DNA of 64,000 bases from Notamacropus eugenii. Its lineage: Eukaryota; Chordata; Mammalia; Diprotodontia; Macropodidae. The stretch spans positions 51,770,771 to 51,834,770 of the forward strand of contig NC_092875.1 of NCBI RefSeq assembly GCF_028372415.1, written 5' to 3'. Shown in pieces: positions 43,721 through 54,792 of the stretch (within the stretch, counting starts at the first letter, position 1; each line of letters begins with the position of its first letter). The notes beneath the pieces were generated by a model, which ran no database searches, was not told where the DNA came from, and saw only the letters and a program-made list of their open reading frames with translations. A program made the position numbers and the translations under genes.

Positions 43721-44638
43721 CTATCTACCATTCCCTTTGCTCTCAGGTCCCTTGTCCTGGCCTCTGTCCCTTATCAGGTAGGGAATCTCAGAAGGAATTG
43801 AAGAACTGTCCTCCCAATCTGCCAGAGCCCGGGACTTGATCCGAAGTTTATGGGGTAGGGAGGACTGAGCTGTAGTCCTGGGTGTGTCCCCAGGATGGGG
43901 GCAGGGTGTTCCAAAGGATGGTGCAACAGAACCAGACTTTGCCACCAGCGGTCTATCATTGTTGCCCAGGACCCAGTGCCCAGAGCTCTTTGCCTGCCCA
44001 GTTGGCACTGGTGGCCCCCACCTAGGGCGAGATTCCAGCAGAGGCAGCTGGGTGATGTGCCCATCCGGTGGGTGGCAGCTGAAGAGAGCTGAGGAGCAGA
44101 CAGCTGACTCTGCCCTTTTGGGGTCTGGAACTGATAGCTCATGAGAGAGCCCTGGGGAGCCCAGACCCACCACCTTGTGGAAACTACCATAATCCCTGAA
44201 GATCAGATCCTTGGGGTCTGGGCTGCATGGCCTGAGAGGGCCTCTCTCTGGTTGAGCTAGTTTCCCCTCAGGGCCCCGGGAGGCCAGCCAGGGGCAACTC
44301 CACAGCAAGGCCTGGAGGGCCTGGGGGGTGCCAGGGCCTAACAGGCCAAAGTGAAACTTGAGAGCCATCAGCTCAGCCCGGAGTGAGGCATTCTCCTCCT
44401 TGAGAGCTGCCAGCCGTCCTTCCACTGCCACGTCATTCAAGCGCCGCTTCTCCCTGGACCTCTTGGCTGCCTCATTGTTCTTACGCCTCTTCTCCCAGTA
44501 AGTGGTGTCTTTCTTCTCTTCTGGCATGAACTCCCGCTGACGTCGAGTGGCTGGCACAAAACTACTTCTTCGGTTTCCCCGAAGAGCCTTGCTCTTGCCC
44601 TGGGACAAATCCATGAGCCTCAGGAATCCCAGGTCCAT
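43721..44638 (-). CDS. NFILZ: NFIL3-like basic leucine zipper protein, coding exon
   Basis: A 305-residue bZIP frame, counted from the Met at 44638. Residues 36-69 closely match NFIL3/E4BP4 (REFMPEEKK, then [20 protein letters not shown]), with the bZIP signature NEAAKRSR at about 55-62. The zipper heptad positions are V72, L79, L86, L93 and L100. A second NFIL3 motif, LPHKLRIK, is kept near the C terminus at about 261-268; in NFIL3 it sits near the repression domain. The middle is proline- and serine-rich and poorly conserved. It is probably a nuclear DNA-binding factor for NFIL3-type sites. The frame can be extended 14 codons to 44680, but that stretch holds a strong pyrimidine tract ending in CAG (44656-44675), which looks like a splice acceptor, so I prefer the internal Met. 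The human counterpart lies near ACTL9 on 19p13.2. Confidence 0.9.
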   Translation of the reverse strand: MDLGFLRLMDLSQGKSKALRGNRRSSFVPATRRQREFMPEEKKDTTYWEKRRKNNEAAKRSREKRRLNDVAVEGRLAALKEENASLRAELMALKFHFGLLGPGTPQALQALLWSCPWLASRGPEGKLAQPERGPLRPCSPDPKDLIFRDYGSFHKVVGLGSPGLSHELSVPDPKRAESAVCSSALFSCHPPDGHITQLPLLESRPRWGPPVPTGQAKSSGHWVLGNNDRPLVAKSGSVAPSFGTPCPHPGDTPRTTAQSSLPHKLRIKSRALADWEDSSSIPSEIPYLIRDRGQDKGPESKGNGR

Positions 44639-44654
44639 GATTCCCACCCAGGGA

Positions 44655-44677
44655 GCTGAGGGAGAAGAAGGAAAATT
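44655..44677 (-). promoter_or_regulatory. Probable 3' splice site before the NFILZ coding exon
   Basis: Read on the - strand, a run of about 18 bases, nearly all pyrimidine, ends in CAG at 44658-44656 and is followed 17 nt later by the preferred NFILZ start codon. This implies a non-coding 5' exon further up (above 44.7 kb), which I could not locate. Confidence 0.55.
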
Positions 44678-44699
44678 CATTGCCCAAGTTGTTCCTGAC

Positions 44700-45260
44700 T
44701 ATGATGTGGGACCACAGACTCCAACCCCTAATCTTCAGCCTGTTGCCCAGGTTCAAGGTCCCCACTCTTCCCAGGATTAGACAAGGGGTTCAACCAGGTA
44801 ACTTTTAATCAATCCCTCCCCTAGACTTTGTCGGCTCCCCCCCTAAAAAACAATGAAATTTTTTTATAGCTTGGGAGATACACATTTCACAACTGATGAC
44901 AAGGTCAGGAAATGTGAGGTGACTTTTTTTTTTTTCTGTCTAGTGACTAAAAAGGAGCCAGAATAGAAAGAAAAGAAACCTGTGGTGATAAATGGATGAC
45001 AGCAGACAGCAGATGAGATTCAGGGACCTTGGAAAGAGTCAAGTGGCTTTGAACAGAAGTTCCAGAACCACAGACTGTTCCCTAGGGGTGACAGAGATTG
45101 AGTTGTCTCCGTGATCAAGACAGGACTAGACTTTCAAATTTGATGTGGTCGCACTTTGAAGCTTTGCCCCTTCTGTGTCAGGATATAACAATTGCACACC
45201 TGAGAACTCACTGCTCTGGGGTAGGATATACTAGTATCCAAGGCATGGAATCCTGGTGCC
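44700..45260. other. NFILZ upstream region, no exon located
   Basis: Unique-looking sequence where the NFILZ 5' exon or promoter could lie. No CpG-rich island is evident. A T-rich run at 44925-44937 is the only low-complexity feature. Confidence 0.35.
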
Positions 45261-45264
45261 TTCA

Positions 45265-45555
45265 TTATAAATAGTAATAATGATAGTAGTAATGATGGTG
45301 ATGATAGCTAACATGAAGCACCTACTGTGTGTCAGGCTCTGTGCTAAGCACTTTACAAATATCGTCTCTTTGGACCCTCACAACAACCCTGGAAGGTAAG
45401 AGCTATTATAACCCCCATTTTACAGATGAAGAAACTGAGACAGGTGGAGGTTAAGTGACTTGCCCATGGTCATACTAAGTGTCTAAGGCTGGATTTGAAC
45501 TCAGATCTTCCTGACTAGGACCAGCACGTTACCCACTCTAACACCTAGCTGCGAT
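45265..45555 (-). repeat. MIR/THER-type SINE, near full length
   Basis: GCACCTACTGTGTGTCAGGC, TTTTACAGATGAAGAAACTG and CTAACACCTAGCTGCG, with a degenerate (AATAGT/GATGAT)n start at 45268-45310. Confidence 0.9.
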
Positions 45556-46054
45556 CCCACAGGCACGTCTCTGAAATACTTTCTTATATTAACTAAGATT
45601 ACATATTGTGCTGATTTAGAAGTGTAGATCAAGGGTAAGATAGACTCAGAACCCTTCACACTTTGAGTTTGGGAGGAGATTCTGAGAAACAAACAGTGAG
45701 AGTGTCTGTTTACTGTATTCATCTTGTCATTCATCTTATGATTCTATTTTAAGCAAATGCCCTTTTGGTTTACTGTAATACAATCCTTTGTCTCTCTAGG
45801 AGATTGAGACTCAGAAAGAAAATGGGGGCCCATGAGCAATAGAATATTAGGCTAAGTGGTCTTAGATACCTGCAGTAGGTATTTAAGGGTGTTTGTTACA
45901 CTATGTAGGATATCAAGTGTGGCATTGAAAGAAGAATATTGATGGGAAAGGTTCCCAGTAATTCTGAGGAGGAAATAATTGGGAAGAGGGTCAGGAATAA
46001 ACCTTATTACTTAACTTGTTTGTTCATCAATGCTTAAAATATGACATCTTCATG

Positions 46055-46620
46055 CTATGAAGCATATTTTTAAAAATCTTTTTAATTTCTCTAGAAACAT
46101 TAAAAAATGTGATTTATTCAGCCTAAAATCTCTCCCAGAATTTTCTCTCTAGAAAAGTAAAAAGAACAAAAGTTGAGGACATCCTTTGAAATGAAACTAG
46201 GGTAATAACCAAACTTAACTCTTCTCTGGATAAAATCATTGCTTTCCTAACCTCTGAAGTGATTGACCCCATGACCCACTTAAGAATAATGTTTTCTCTT
46301 TTGGAAATTTAAGGTTAAGATATTGATCATGAAGCAAGAACTCTTAAGGGGAAGTGGTCCAAAGAGGAACTGAGGGGTGACCATTCTAGAATGTTACTGT
46401 CATTTCCTTGTTCAAGATTTCCGTAAATGTTATCTCAAATTGTCTTGGGGCAGAAAATCATATGAGAGGACACAGGGAATCTTGCCAGTTTGGACATCTC
46501 TCTCTCTCTAAGTCAAAAATGACTTGGAATTAGGTTAATCTGAAAATAAACAAAATTGCTTCTGGCAGATATAATCCTAAACCACAAATTACATTATTTT
46601 TTTCTACAGCAGTTTAATAA
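46055..46620 (+). mobile_element. Long direct repeat, copy 1 (possible old LTR)
   Basis: About 560 bases that align in order with 51485-52055. Shared words include AACCAAACTTAACTCTTCTC, CCCATGACCCACTTAAGAAT and TTGGAATTAGGTTAATCTGA. Two direct copies 5.4 kb apart fit the LTRs of one very old, heavily diverged retroelement. They could equally be two separate copies of an unclassified repeat. No gag, pol or env similarity was recognised between them. Confidence 0.5.
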
Positions 46621-47092
46621 TGCTGTGACTCAGATACTGACAGTTAGAATCCAGCAGAAGCCCAAGACTGTTTCTCTTTGAAATACTATCATGAATTGGA
46701 AATTGAGGGGATACCCATTCAACTGGGGAATGGCTGAAGAAATTGTGGTATATTATGGTGATGGAATACCAACATACTACAAGGAATGATGAGCAGGATG
46801 ATCTCAGAAAAACCTGGAAAGACTTACAGGAACTGAAGCAAAGTGAAATGGACACAGTAACAGCAACATTGTAGCAATCAACTGTGAATGACTGAGCTAT
46901 TCTCAGCAAGACAGCGATCGAAGGCAATTCCAAAGGACTTATGATGAAAAATGGTATCCACCTACAGAGGAAGAACTGCTGGCGTCTAAATACAGATCAT
47001 GCCATACTTTTTTTTTTACTTGATCTTTCTTGTTTTGTTTTTTGGTTTTTTTTCTGAGTTTCTTTCACAGCATGGCTAATATGGAAATAGGG

Positions 47093-47403
47093 GCAGCTAG
47101 GTGGTGTAGTGGATAGAGCACCAGTGCAGGAGTCAGGAGGACCTGAGTTCAAATCTCACCTCAGACACTTGACACTCACTAGCTGTGTGACCTTGGGCAA
47201 GTCACTTAAACCCAGTTGCTTCATCTTGGGTCATCTCCAGTCATCCTAATGAATATCTGGTCACTGGATTCAGATGGCTCTGGAGGAGAAGTGAGACTGG
47301 TAACCAAAACTGCCCTCCTTCACTCAAAAAAAAGTCAAGTGCAAGTCATGTCATTATTTCTCTGATGGCATGGTCTTCTTAGGCAATGAAGGACGAACAC
47401 ACA
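47093..47403 (+). repeat. Marsupial tRNA SINE, long form
   Basis: Head GGGCAGCTAGGTGGTGTAGT (starting about 47091), GAGTTCAAATCTCACCTCAG, GTGTGACCTTGGGCAAGTCA, then a distinct tail with CATCTCCAGTCATCCTAATG and GATGGCATGGTCTTCTTAGG. The flanks AATATGGAAA and AATATGAAAA look like an imperfect target duplication. The tail differs from both the MIR and RTE types, so this is a third SINE family here. Confidence 0.88.
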
Positions 47404-47447
47404 ATATGAAAATATGTTTTGCATGACTGCACATGTATAACTTAATT

Positions 47448-47631
47448 CAGGTGTGGGGAACCTGTGGCCTTCTAGGTCTTCAAAATAGCCCCTTAACTGA
47501 ATTCAAACTTCACAAAACAAATCCCCTTAATAAACAGATTTGTTCGGTGAAATCTGGACTCAGTCAGAAGGCCACACCCAAGGGCCTAGAAGATCACATG
47601 TGGTCTCAAAGCTGTATGTTCCCTACCCCTG
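47448..47631. mobile_element. Palindromic hAT MITE, both arms present
   Basis: CAGGTGTGGGGAACCTGTGG at the left and its imperfect complement at the right (TGTATGTTCCCTACCCCTG). The centre is AAATCCCCTTAATAAACAGA. No convincing 8-bp duplication remains. Confidence 0.82.
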
Positions 47632-47834
47632 AGTCCTATATCAAATTGATTACCTTCTCAATGAGGGGGAGAGGGAAAGAGACAGGGAAGGAGGAAGGGA
47701 GAGAATTTGAAATTCAGAATTTTAAATAATGAATGTTAATAATTGCTTTTACATGTCATCGAGGAAAAAATAAAATAATAAAAAAATAATAAAAAATTTT
47801 TAAAAAATATAAAATTCTCAAATTAAAAGTAAAA

Positions 47835-48420
47835 GACTGTCATAGCCAAGTAAACAGAAGTGAGAGATCTTTTAAGGAAGGATTCTGAACGGGAGATGTC
47901 CCAGTCTTACTAATTTCTGATTTCTGATTTTGAGCCAAAGGTCAAGTCTGTCAGACACAGTAAGGAGTTATTTGTGTATAACTGCTCATGTCTGTAGTGG
48001 TGGCCACCTCACCTTGTGTGTTGTGTATAGTAAGTCTTATACTATGGCAAAACAAACCCATCCTTGAACAGTTTTAAATAACCTATACCGTGATTTCAGT
48101 CAGCACCAGGATGCCCGCAAGAGAAGTTGGGCCTGATCCTGTGAGCCCAGGTGATAAGTAAGCTCTTCTTCCCTATTTCTTACATTGAGCAGCAGATCTG
48201 GGGAGCAGACTGCCCAGGGCCAGTGATTCAGTTCACGAATAAGAACTTAATTGTTCCTCACTACTCAAAATTCCACAAACTTCATGGTTCTCTCTCCAAA
48301 AGTGATGCTTGGTATTTTTCATTATATTGCGGTTTGCTTTAATGTCTGTTAATCTGTTCAGTGTTTAGAGATAAAAAGGTCTAAGATTGTAACTAATCTT
48401 AAAATCAATAGCTCCCCTGC
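47835..48420. other. Unassigned stretch between the direct repeats
   Basis: No repeat or gene that I can name. If the flanking direct repeats are LTRs, this would be decayed internal sequence. Confidence 0.3.
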
Positions 48421-48424
48421 AGTT

Positions 48425-48648
48425 AGATATCACTGTGGTTGGAGCTCTGGGCCTCATGTAAGAAGGATATGAGTTCAAATCTAGTCTCAAGTAACTTCTT
48501 AGTTGTATGACCCTGAACAGGTTAATGAAACTCTATCCTCAACTGTAAAATAGATAATAAGAATACTTACCTCTTAGGATTGTTGTGAGGATCAAATGTG
48601 ATAGTATTTATTAGTACGTAGCACAGTGTCTGATGCAGTAGGTTAATG
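48425..48648 (+). repeat. MIR/THER-type SINE
   Basis: TGAGTTCAAATCTAGTCTCA, TTGTATGACCCTGAACAGGT, GGATTGTTGTGAGGATCAAA and GCACAGTGTCTGATGCAGTA, followed by a pyrimidine microsatellite. Confidence 0.82.
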
Positions 48649-48812
48649 AATCCCTTCCTCCTCTTCCTCTCTTTTTCTCCTTCCTTCTTCATTCCTCTCT
48701 CTCTCCCTTCCCTCGCTTTTTCTCTCCCTCCCTTCTTCCTCTCTCCATCCCTCCCTCTCTTCTTCCCTTCCTTCCCTCTATCCTTTCCTTCCTCCTTCCC
48801 TTCCTCCATAGA
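48649..48812. repeat. (CTTCC/TCTC)n tract
   Basis: A pyrimidine microsatellite grown at the SINE end. It opens long frames on both strands that I reject. Confidence 0.95.
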
Positions 48813-48961
48813 AAAGGAGTTGGTGACCACAAGATCACAAAGATTTCCCCCTTCCCCCAGGAGACCTTGACTTCTCACTCCAGAGATCCCTCTGGTTATT
48901 TTGGAGTGCTTGACCATAATTGATCATTGGACCCACCTTTCTGAAAGTAGCTAACCTAAGT

Positions 48962-49386
48962 GGGTCTTCAGCCATGGAAAATGAAACTAAAGATGTCTCT
49001 GTCCAGAAAGATAATAACAGCACCCCAAACACCATAAGGGTAGAGGTGGACTCAGGCTCCCACCAGTCAGTCAGAAATAGATACTCCATTGTGCAGCAAG
49101 AAGTGTCCTACTTGTGAAAAGTTGGAGGAAGCTCAGACTGCCGAATACAGAATATAAAAACATCTCTGTCTCTGGAGAAGCCGGCATTTCTCTCACTCCC
49201 GCAGGGGAAATGAAATGTTCATGTTTTTTGACAAAATTTTCTGGTTAAAGAAAAGGATCCTTGTGTAATTTAAATTAAACATACTCTATGGATTTTTGTA
49301 CATGTGAATGGATCAATAAACATTGATAGCAATGTGTTTGTTTCTGGTGCTTTCTATGGGTCGGTGCTATCCGTTCAGTAAAAAAA
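48962..49386 (+). pseudogene. Possible 3' end of an unidentified processed transcript
   Basis: An open frame runs to a TGA at about 49115-49117, its last residues being RNRYSIVQQEVSYL. About 200 bases later comes AATAAA (49315-49320) and then a short A run (about 49379-49386). This layout (end of a coding region, 3' UTR, signal, A-tail) resembles a retrocopy truncated at its 5' end. I do not recognise the protein, no target duplication was found, and it could be chance. Confidence 0.25.
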
Positions 49387-49389
49387 AGG

Positions 49390-51480
49390 TATCAAACGCA
49401 TAAACGGAACTCAAACTGGTTTCAGAGTTTTCCTTCCAATGACTCAAAAATAGTGGAGAGAAAAAAGAAAAGTGGTTTTATAGTTTGAGGTTCCTCCTTT
49501 AGAACTGCTGGTAGGTCATTTTCCTTTCAACTCCTTTCCAGTTTGGAAAGAATGAGGCTTATTTTAAACCAAAAGGCAAGGTGGGGGGAAGCAAAATTTC
49601 ATCTTAAGAGTTTGGTTTACTTGACCACAGCAGGCTTTCCTGAATGATTTGGTAAAAAAAATTTAGTTGCATAAGCAAATTAGAAGGAATTAGAATACAC
49701 CATGGGTTTTCAAATTCTCAAGTAAGAAACCAAATTGGAAACATTTGACGGGGCAAAATGGGAAAGCATAAACATGGAAGTTTCGGCTCACATTACCTCA
49801 AAGTAAAGTTTTGCAATGAATCCGATATGCATAAGAAAATTGTGCTAATTTACAAGAGGTTCAAGAGAATAAAAAGAAACTGAAGCTGAAAAGAATTTGA
49901 AAAATGAATTGAAAGCAAAGAAGTGGGAGGTTAGGAAATTGACAGCATTAGAAAGTGAAATACTTAGTCAAAATACATAAAAAGAAATGCAGTTCAGTGA
50001 TTTCCAAGGCACAGCCAGCAAGCAAAAAAAGAGAATTAAAAAGGAAATTAGAGATTGTTTACACTGACACAATGTGTAGACCTTCAACTCCATTAAAAAG
50101 CAATGAGAAGTCCATCAATGCGCTGTGAAAAATAAAAATTCTGTGAATTCACCTCTGCATACAGTATTAATTCATGGGAATGAGTTTCAGTTGAATACTT
50201 TCAGATAAAATTAAAACTGCAGTTTTGGCTGGGATGTACATAAAAACCTAGAAAGAGATCACTAACTGGAAAAAAAAGAGTCTTTCAGATAGGAGTCTTT
50301 TGAATCAACTCCAGGTGGTTATGAAACTTCATGAGAACTCTCCTCTCCTCGCTGAGATTATCTTACAGGCTGAGATACTCCAAGCAGATAGAGTAGAAGT
50401 GGGGAAACTACAAGTGGCCTCGAGGCTACAGGTTCCCCATCCCTGGGACAGAGCATGATCTGAGGTCCAGAATTTCTTGAATGATCAGCTATGGGTCATA
50501 CTTTTTGACCTCACTCATCAGTGTTGGTTGTACAGCTCAAGAAGTCAAAAATTCCTTCTGACCTACAACCACAGTGTTATACCCTAAGGTTCTCCTTTTG
50601 GGAATACAGATTCACTTGCAATGTGAAAGGAGCCTGGACCCTGACTCAGGTATATTGAGAAGGATGCGTACGGGACTGAGTAGTCCATTGGGATTTGTGG
50701 GAGCTAAACTCCCCACAGCAGCTGAGTTGGTTCAGAGCAAGTACCTCTGGGATAATGCCAGATATTTAGCATGAAATAAAAAATAGGTGGGCTTCCTGAT
50801 TTTTACAGCCACCTCTAGTAGCAGTGCACACATAGTTTTGAGATGCAGATGCAGTTATGGTACTTGATAAGAATGATCGGATTCAACAAATAAAAGCAAG
50901 CATACTCTACAGATGAGAATGATAGATACACCAAAAGAATCATTAGTCAGGTCCTGGTTAGTGCTGGTACTAAATCCCATTAAATAGTTGCATTATTTGA
51001 ATTTGCAATACAAATCTCCATTGAGCTGAAATCAATGACCATATTTTACATAATTATAATTTCAAATAATGTGAATTCACTTCACAGGATTCATTATTCT
51101 CATTGAGATCTGGCTGCATATGGCTTCAGGATATGTATGTCTTCTATAACAGCTATGACTAAAGGGACCAGAATGTCTACTTGACAGCTGACTAGCAGGA
51201 CAAAGTTCCAGTGTCCTCTCATTTGGACCATATTGATCCCAGAGGTCTTTGTTAATCTGCATAGCCTTCTGGCTATTGTGAGAGAGTAAATGGATGAAGA
51301 ATTGTTTAAATATTGACTTATCTCTATTTACTTGCTGCATTTTATGTATTGAAGCAAAACAAAAAACTCCAAGTGTTGGACCAATAAGAGTAATGTAAAT
51401 TGGTATTGATTAGCAGGTACAAAATTGAGATGTTGAATTACAAAATATATAAAATGTTTCAAATTGCAGAAGCACAAAAG
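49390..51480. other. Unassigned AT-rich stretch between the direct repeats
   Basis: Contains A-rich sequence at 49.85-50.3 kb and a small hAT MITE fragment at 50.40-50.45 kb. No reverse-transcriptase, gag or env motif was recognised in any frame. Confidence 0.35.
50399..50446. mobile_element. Collapsed palindromic hAT MITE
   Basis: GTGGGGAAACTACAAGTGGC joined directly to GAGGCTACAGGTTCCCCATC: the two termini with almost the whole interior missing. Confidence 0.65.
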
Positions 51481-51484
51481 AGGG

Positions 51485-52055
51485 GGATTGTGGAAACAGT
51501 TTTAAAAATCTGTGTTTTTCATTTTACTGGAAATATTAAGAAATATTGTTTATCCTACCTAAAACTTTTTCCAGACTTTTCCCTTAAGGAAAGTATAAAG
51601 AACAAGAATTAATATCTTCCCTTGAACTAGAGCAAGAGCAGCAACCAAACTTAACTCTTGTCTAGATAAGATCATTGCCTCCCTAATCCCTGAAGTGACT
51701 GGTCCCATGACCCACCTAAAGACAGTGTTTTCTCTTTTGAAATTCAAGGTTAAGATCATAATTACAAGAAGGAACTTTTAAGTGGAAGTGATCCAGGAAG
51801 CAATCGAGTGATCACTTCTGAAATGTTACCATATTTTAATATATTTTGATCTTTTCTTTGTTCAAAATTCCTATAAATGTTATCACAAATTGCCTAAGGG
51901 CAGGGAATCTTGTCGTAGTGCATGGGAAACTATGCCAGTTTGGGTATGTCTAAGTCAGAAGTGATTTGGAATTAGATTAATCTTAAAATGAATAAAATAA
52001 TTTTTGGCAAACTGGAGCCTAAATTGCAGAATACATCATTAGTATTATTTTTTTT
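51485..52055 (+). mobile_element. Long direct repeat, copy 2 (possible old LTR)
   Basis: Partner of 46055-46620, same orientation. It shares AACCAAACTTAACTCTTGTC, CCCATGACCCACCTAAAGAC and TTGGAATTAGATTAATCTTA. It may begin at the TGTGGAAACAG near 51489, compatible with an LTR start. By eye the two copies are about three-quarters identical, which would mean a very old insertion if they are LTRs. Confidence 0.5.
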
Positions 52056-52059
52056 CTTT

Positions 52060-53365
52060 TGGTAGTACTAAGAGGTAACTAAAATCTCACAGAAATCTCC
52101 GAGAGTTTGTGGGATAGGATTCATTGTTAGAATGTGGCCTTTTAGAGGATGTAAACGTTGTTTAAAAGACTTTCAAAGGAGGATATGAAGGTACTTTCTT
52201 AGAACATTATTCATGTGCATCTGAGAATTACCCAGGTTTCTAGAGCAGCACCACAGCTGGTCTTGTTGATATAGCCTTCACTGAAGTACAGTCTGAGAAG
52301 TAATTTCAGATATCTTTGGGAGTTATCAGTCCCTTAGGATTTCTAATGCTATGACTTTCACTTTTGTTTTCATTCATTGAAATGCACTCTAAACTCAATG
52401 TGAATGAGTAGGACTTTGGGGTCCTGAGTAGTCATGACAGAAATGAGAATCTTAGATGGGTTGAGGGCTGAGCCAATATAATCAATTATTCATGCCTTTA
52501 AACTATACTATACAGAAACCCAGGATGAGGCACTGAGAGTGTACCAGAAGGAACAGTTTGGAGTTTCAGAACCTAGGAAAGGAGGACCTGGAGCAAGGAG
52601 ATGTCTTCTACACCTTGCAAAGGGAGGCAATTGGATCAACTTGGTCTTGAAGTGTTATCTGATATTTTATGCAGAAGTTTCATTTTGAGCCCCACCTCCA
52701 CTCTTAGTTCCAATGAAAAGCAGGGGATCCTTAGGAAAAGAACATTCTCACTTTATATTCTATTCTCATGACGGAAAGGAAAGCTAAGGAGTGCACCCTG
52801 ACCCTGTTTTTGTCTAAGAAAACCTGGTTGGGGAAGGGGAAGTGAAGGAAATTTTAAGAAGCAATGACAGTACCCTATTAGTGTTTGTAATACATAAGGC
52901 AGAATGTTGGACAAGGGGGAAGCATATGAGGCACATATTAACTATAGTTTAGTGAACATTCTAAAATGTGGAGGAGTGAATTTCAAGAAAGTCATGAAAA
53001 TATAAGTATGATTCCATGACCTGAGACTTGGAAAGGAAAGTTGGTTCAAGAGAGAGTCACTTAGTTCTTTGAGAATAGTGTCAGGATGACTAAAACCCAG
53101 GTGCTAAAGCTGATGATGTTAGCAGTGACAAAACATTTTTTTAAAGAACCATGTTCAGTTTAAAACACACACACACACAAAAAAGCATTGGCCCCACTGA
53201 TCAGAATGGATAGTGCAGTGATAAAAGATGATGGGAAAGTAGGGGAAAACTCAACTCATATTTTTACTTCTTTTTTTCCTTCTATCAAGGAGAATGATCT
53301 CAGTGGGAAGAATAAAAGAATAAACATGGTTAAAGTAACTGAAAATCAAGATAAATGAGATTATC
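52060..53365. other. Unassigned stretch
   Basis: No clear gene or named repeat. The last few hundred bases before 53365 may be the upstream part of the CR1/L3 copy that follows. A short (CA)8 run sits at 53164-53178. Confidence 0.35.
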
Positions 53366-53369
53366 TGAT

Positions 53370-54450
53370 CATTGAGTGGAGCTGCCTTGTGAGTTCAAGT
53401 CACCTGATGTGAATTTCATCTCAAGGCACAGAAAGAATTCAGATGTAAATTCAGTGAATATTTATTAAGAAACTACAGACTTTTGAGGTTCTTTTTCCCT
53501 TGAGTAAATTCCAGAATGGATGTTTTAGGGAGTACTTAGAAAAAAAATCAGTGTGGGATCAGGAAGATGAATCAGGTCAGACTAGCCTCATCTTTTTGAC
53601 AGGATTACTAGATGATAGATTAGAGGGATAATGTAGACATAACATACCTGGATTTCACCAGAGCGTTTAACAAAAATATCTCATAATATCCAGGTGGATA
53701 AGATGATAAGGCATGGACTAGATGGTAATAGAGTGAATTCATAACTAGATGAATGACTGGACCCAAAGAGCATTAACTCATTTAATGTTGTTTAATGTTG
53801 CCTTGGAAGGAGAGTTATAGAGGTCTTTCTCCTTGCCCTATCCAGTTCAATATTTTTAGCAACAAATTGAATGATGGCTTAGAGCACATGTCTATCAAAT
53901 TGGTAATTGACATTAAATTGAGAGGACCTGTTAACCCATTGGGTGTCAGAATCAGGATCAAAAAAGATATCCATAAGATAGAATGATGACCTAAATACAG
54001 CAAGATGAAATTTAATATGGACAAATGTAAAGTACTTCATTTGGATTTAAAAGAAAGTCCATGGCGCAAGCATAGGCACTAAAAAGCACTTCACGTGAAA
54101 ACATTCTGAGAGTTCCAGTTGACCACGAGCTCAGTATGAGTCACTCATGTGATGTGATTTGGAACTCAAAATTTTACAAAATTGAACATTGAAAACTTTT
54201 ACATGTGATTGGAATAAAGTAAAATGCTATTAAGAAAAAAATAGTGTGATGTGGTATCAATCTAAGAAAGGCACTGTGCCCAAAGCGAGGAAGGAGATAA
54301 CACCACTATCCTCTGCCCTGACCAGACATATTTGGAAGACTGTATGTAAATGTAGGTACCACATTTTTAGGGAATGACACTGACCAGGCAGAAGAGGATG
54401 GCAAGGACATTGAGGGGACTTAGAACCATCAGTATGAAGACATTCCTTGC
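53370..54450 (+). mobile_element. CR1/L3 LINE with reverse-transcriptase remains
   Basis: The longest L3 copy in the window: TCAGACTAGCCTCATCTTTT near 53577, ATACCTGGATTTCACCAGAG near 53644 (the L-D-F-(S)-K-A-F region) and CCAGTTCAATATTTTTAGCA near 53842. Then GTGTCAGAATCAGGATCAAA near 53942 and ATGAAATTTAATATGGACAA near 54005, as in the CR1 RADDTKL...KFNxxKCK block. The 3' part is near 54290-54440 with an internal deletion. Non-functional. Confidence 0.85.
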
Positions 54451-54792
54451 CAGTGCCAACCCCTCCACTTGTGTTGATCCCAAAAGCTTGCCCCTTAAAT
54501 TATCCCTTCTCTCCCTAATTTTCATTCTCTTCTCATTCATGTGCCTTTTTTCCTACCTAGGAAAATTTCCAGATTACTTCCATTCTTTAAAAAAAAAATC
54601 ACTTGATCCTGTCTCTTCAAGTACCAATCTATATCTCTCTTCCCTTTTATATCCAAACTCCTTTTAAAAAAGAAAGAAAAAAGGAAAAACAAAATCTGTG
54701 CATTCTCATTGATTCTATTTTCTCACCTCCCACTCATTTCTCAGCCTCTCACAAACTGGTGTCTATCCCTATCACTTATCTGAAACTATTCT

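Larger units (their letters stand above)
46690..47830 (+). mobile_element. L1 LINE 3' end with SINE and hAT nested in it
   Basis: ORF2 end (GGGGATACCCATTCAACTGG near 46708, GGTGATGGAATACCAACATA), then a 3' UTR with CACAGCATGGCTAATATGGA cut at 47087 by a SINE, resuming at about 47406 (AAATATGTTTTGCATGACTG). It is cut again at 47447 by a palindromic hAT and resumes at 47632 (CTATATCAAATTGATTACCT) before the A-rich end near 47765-47830. Confidence 0.88.

Noticed and set aside
43774-44190. A 138-codon frame overlapping NFILZ in another frame
   Set aside because: Shadow of NFILZ; the bZIP frame carries all the conserved motifs.
48567-48917. A 116-codon charged frame on the - strand
   Set aside because: Product of the CTTCC microsatellite and an adjacent SINE.
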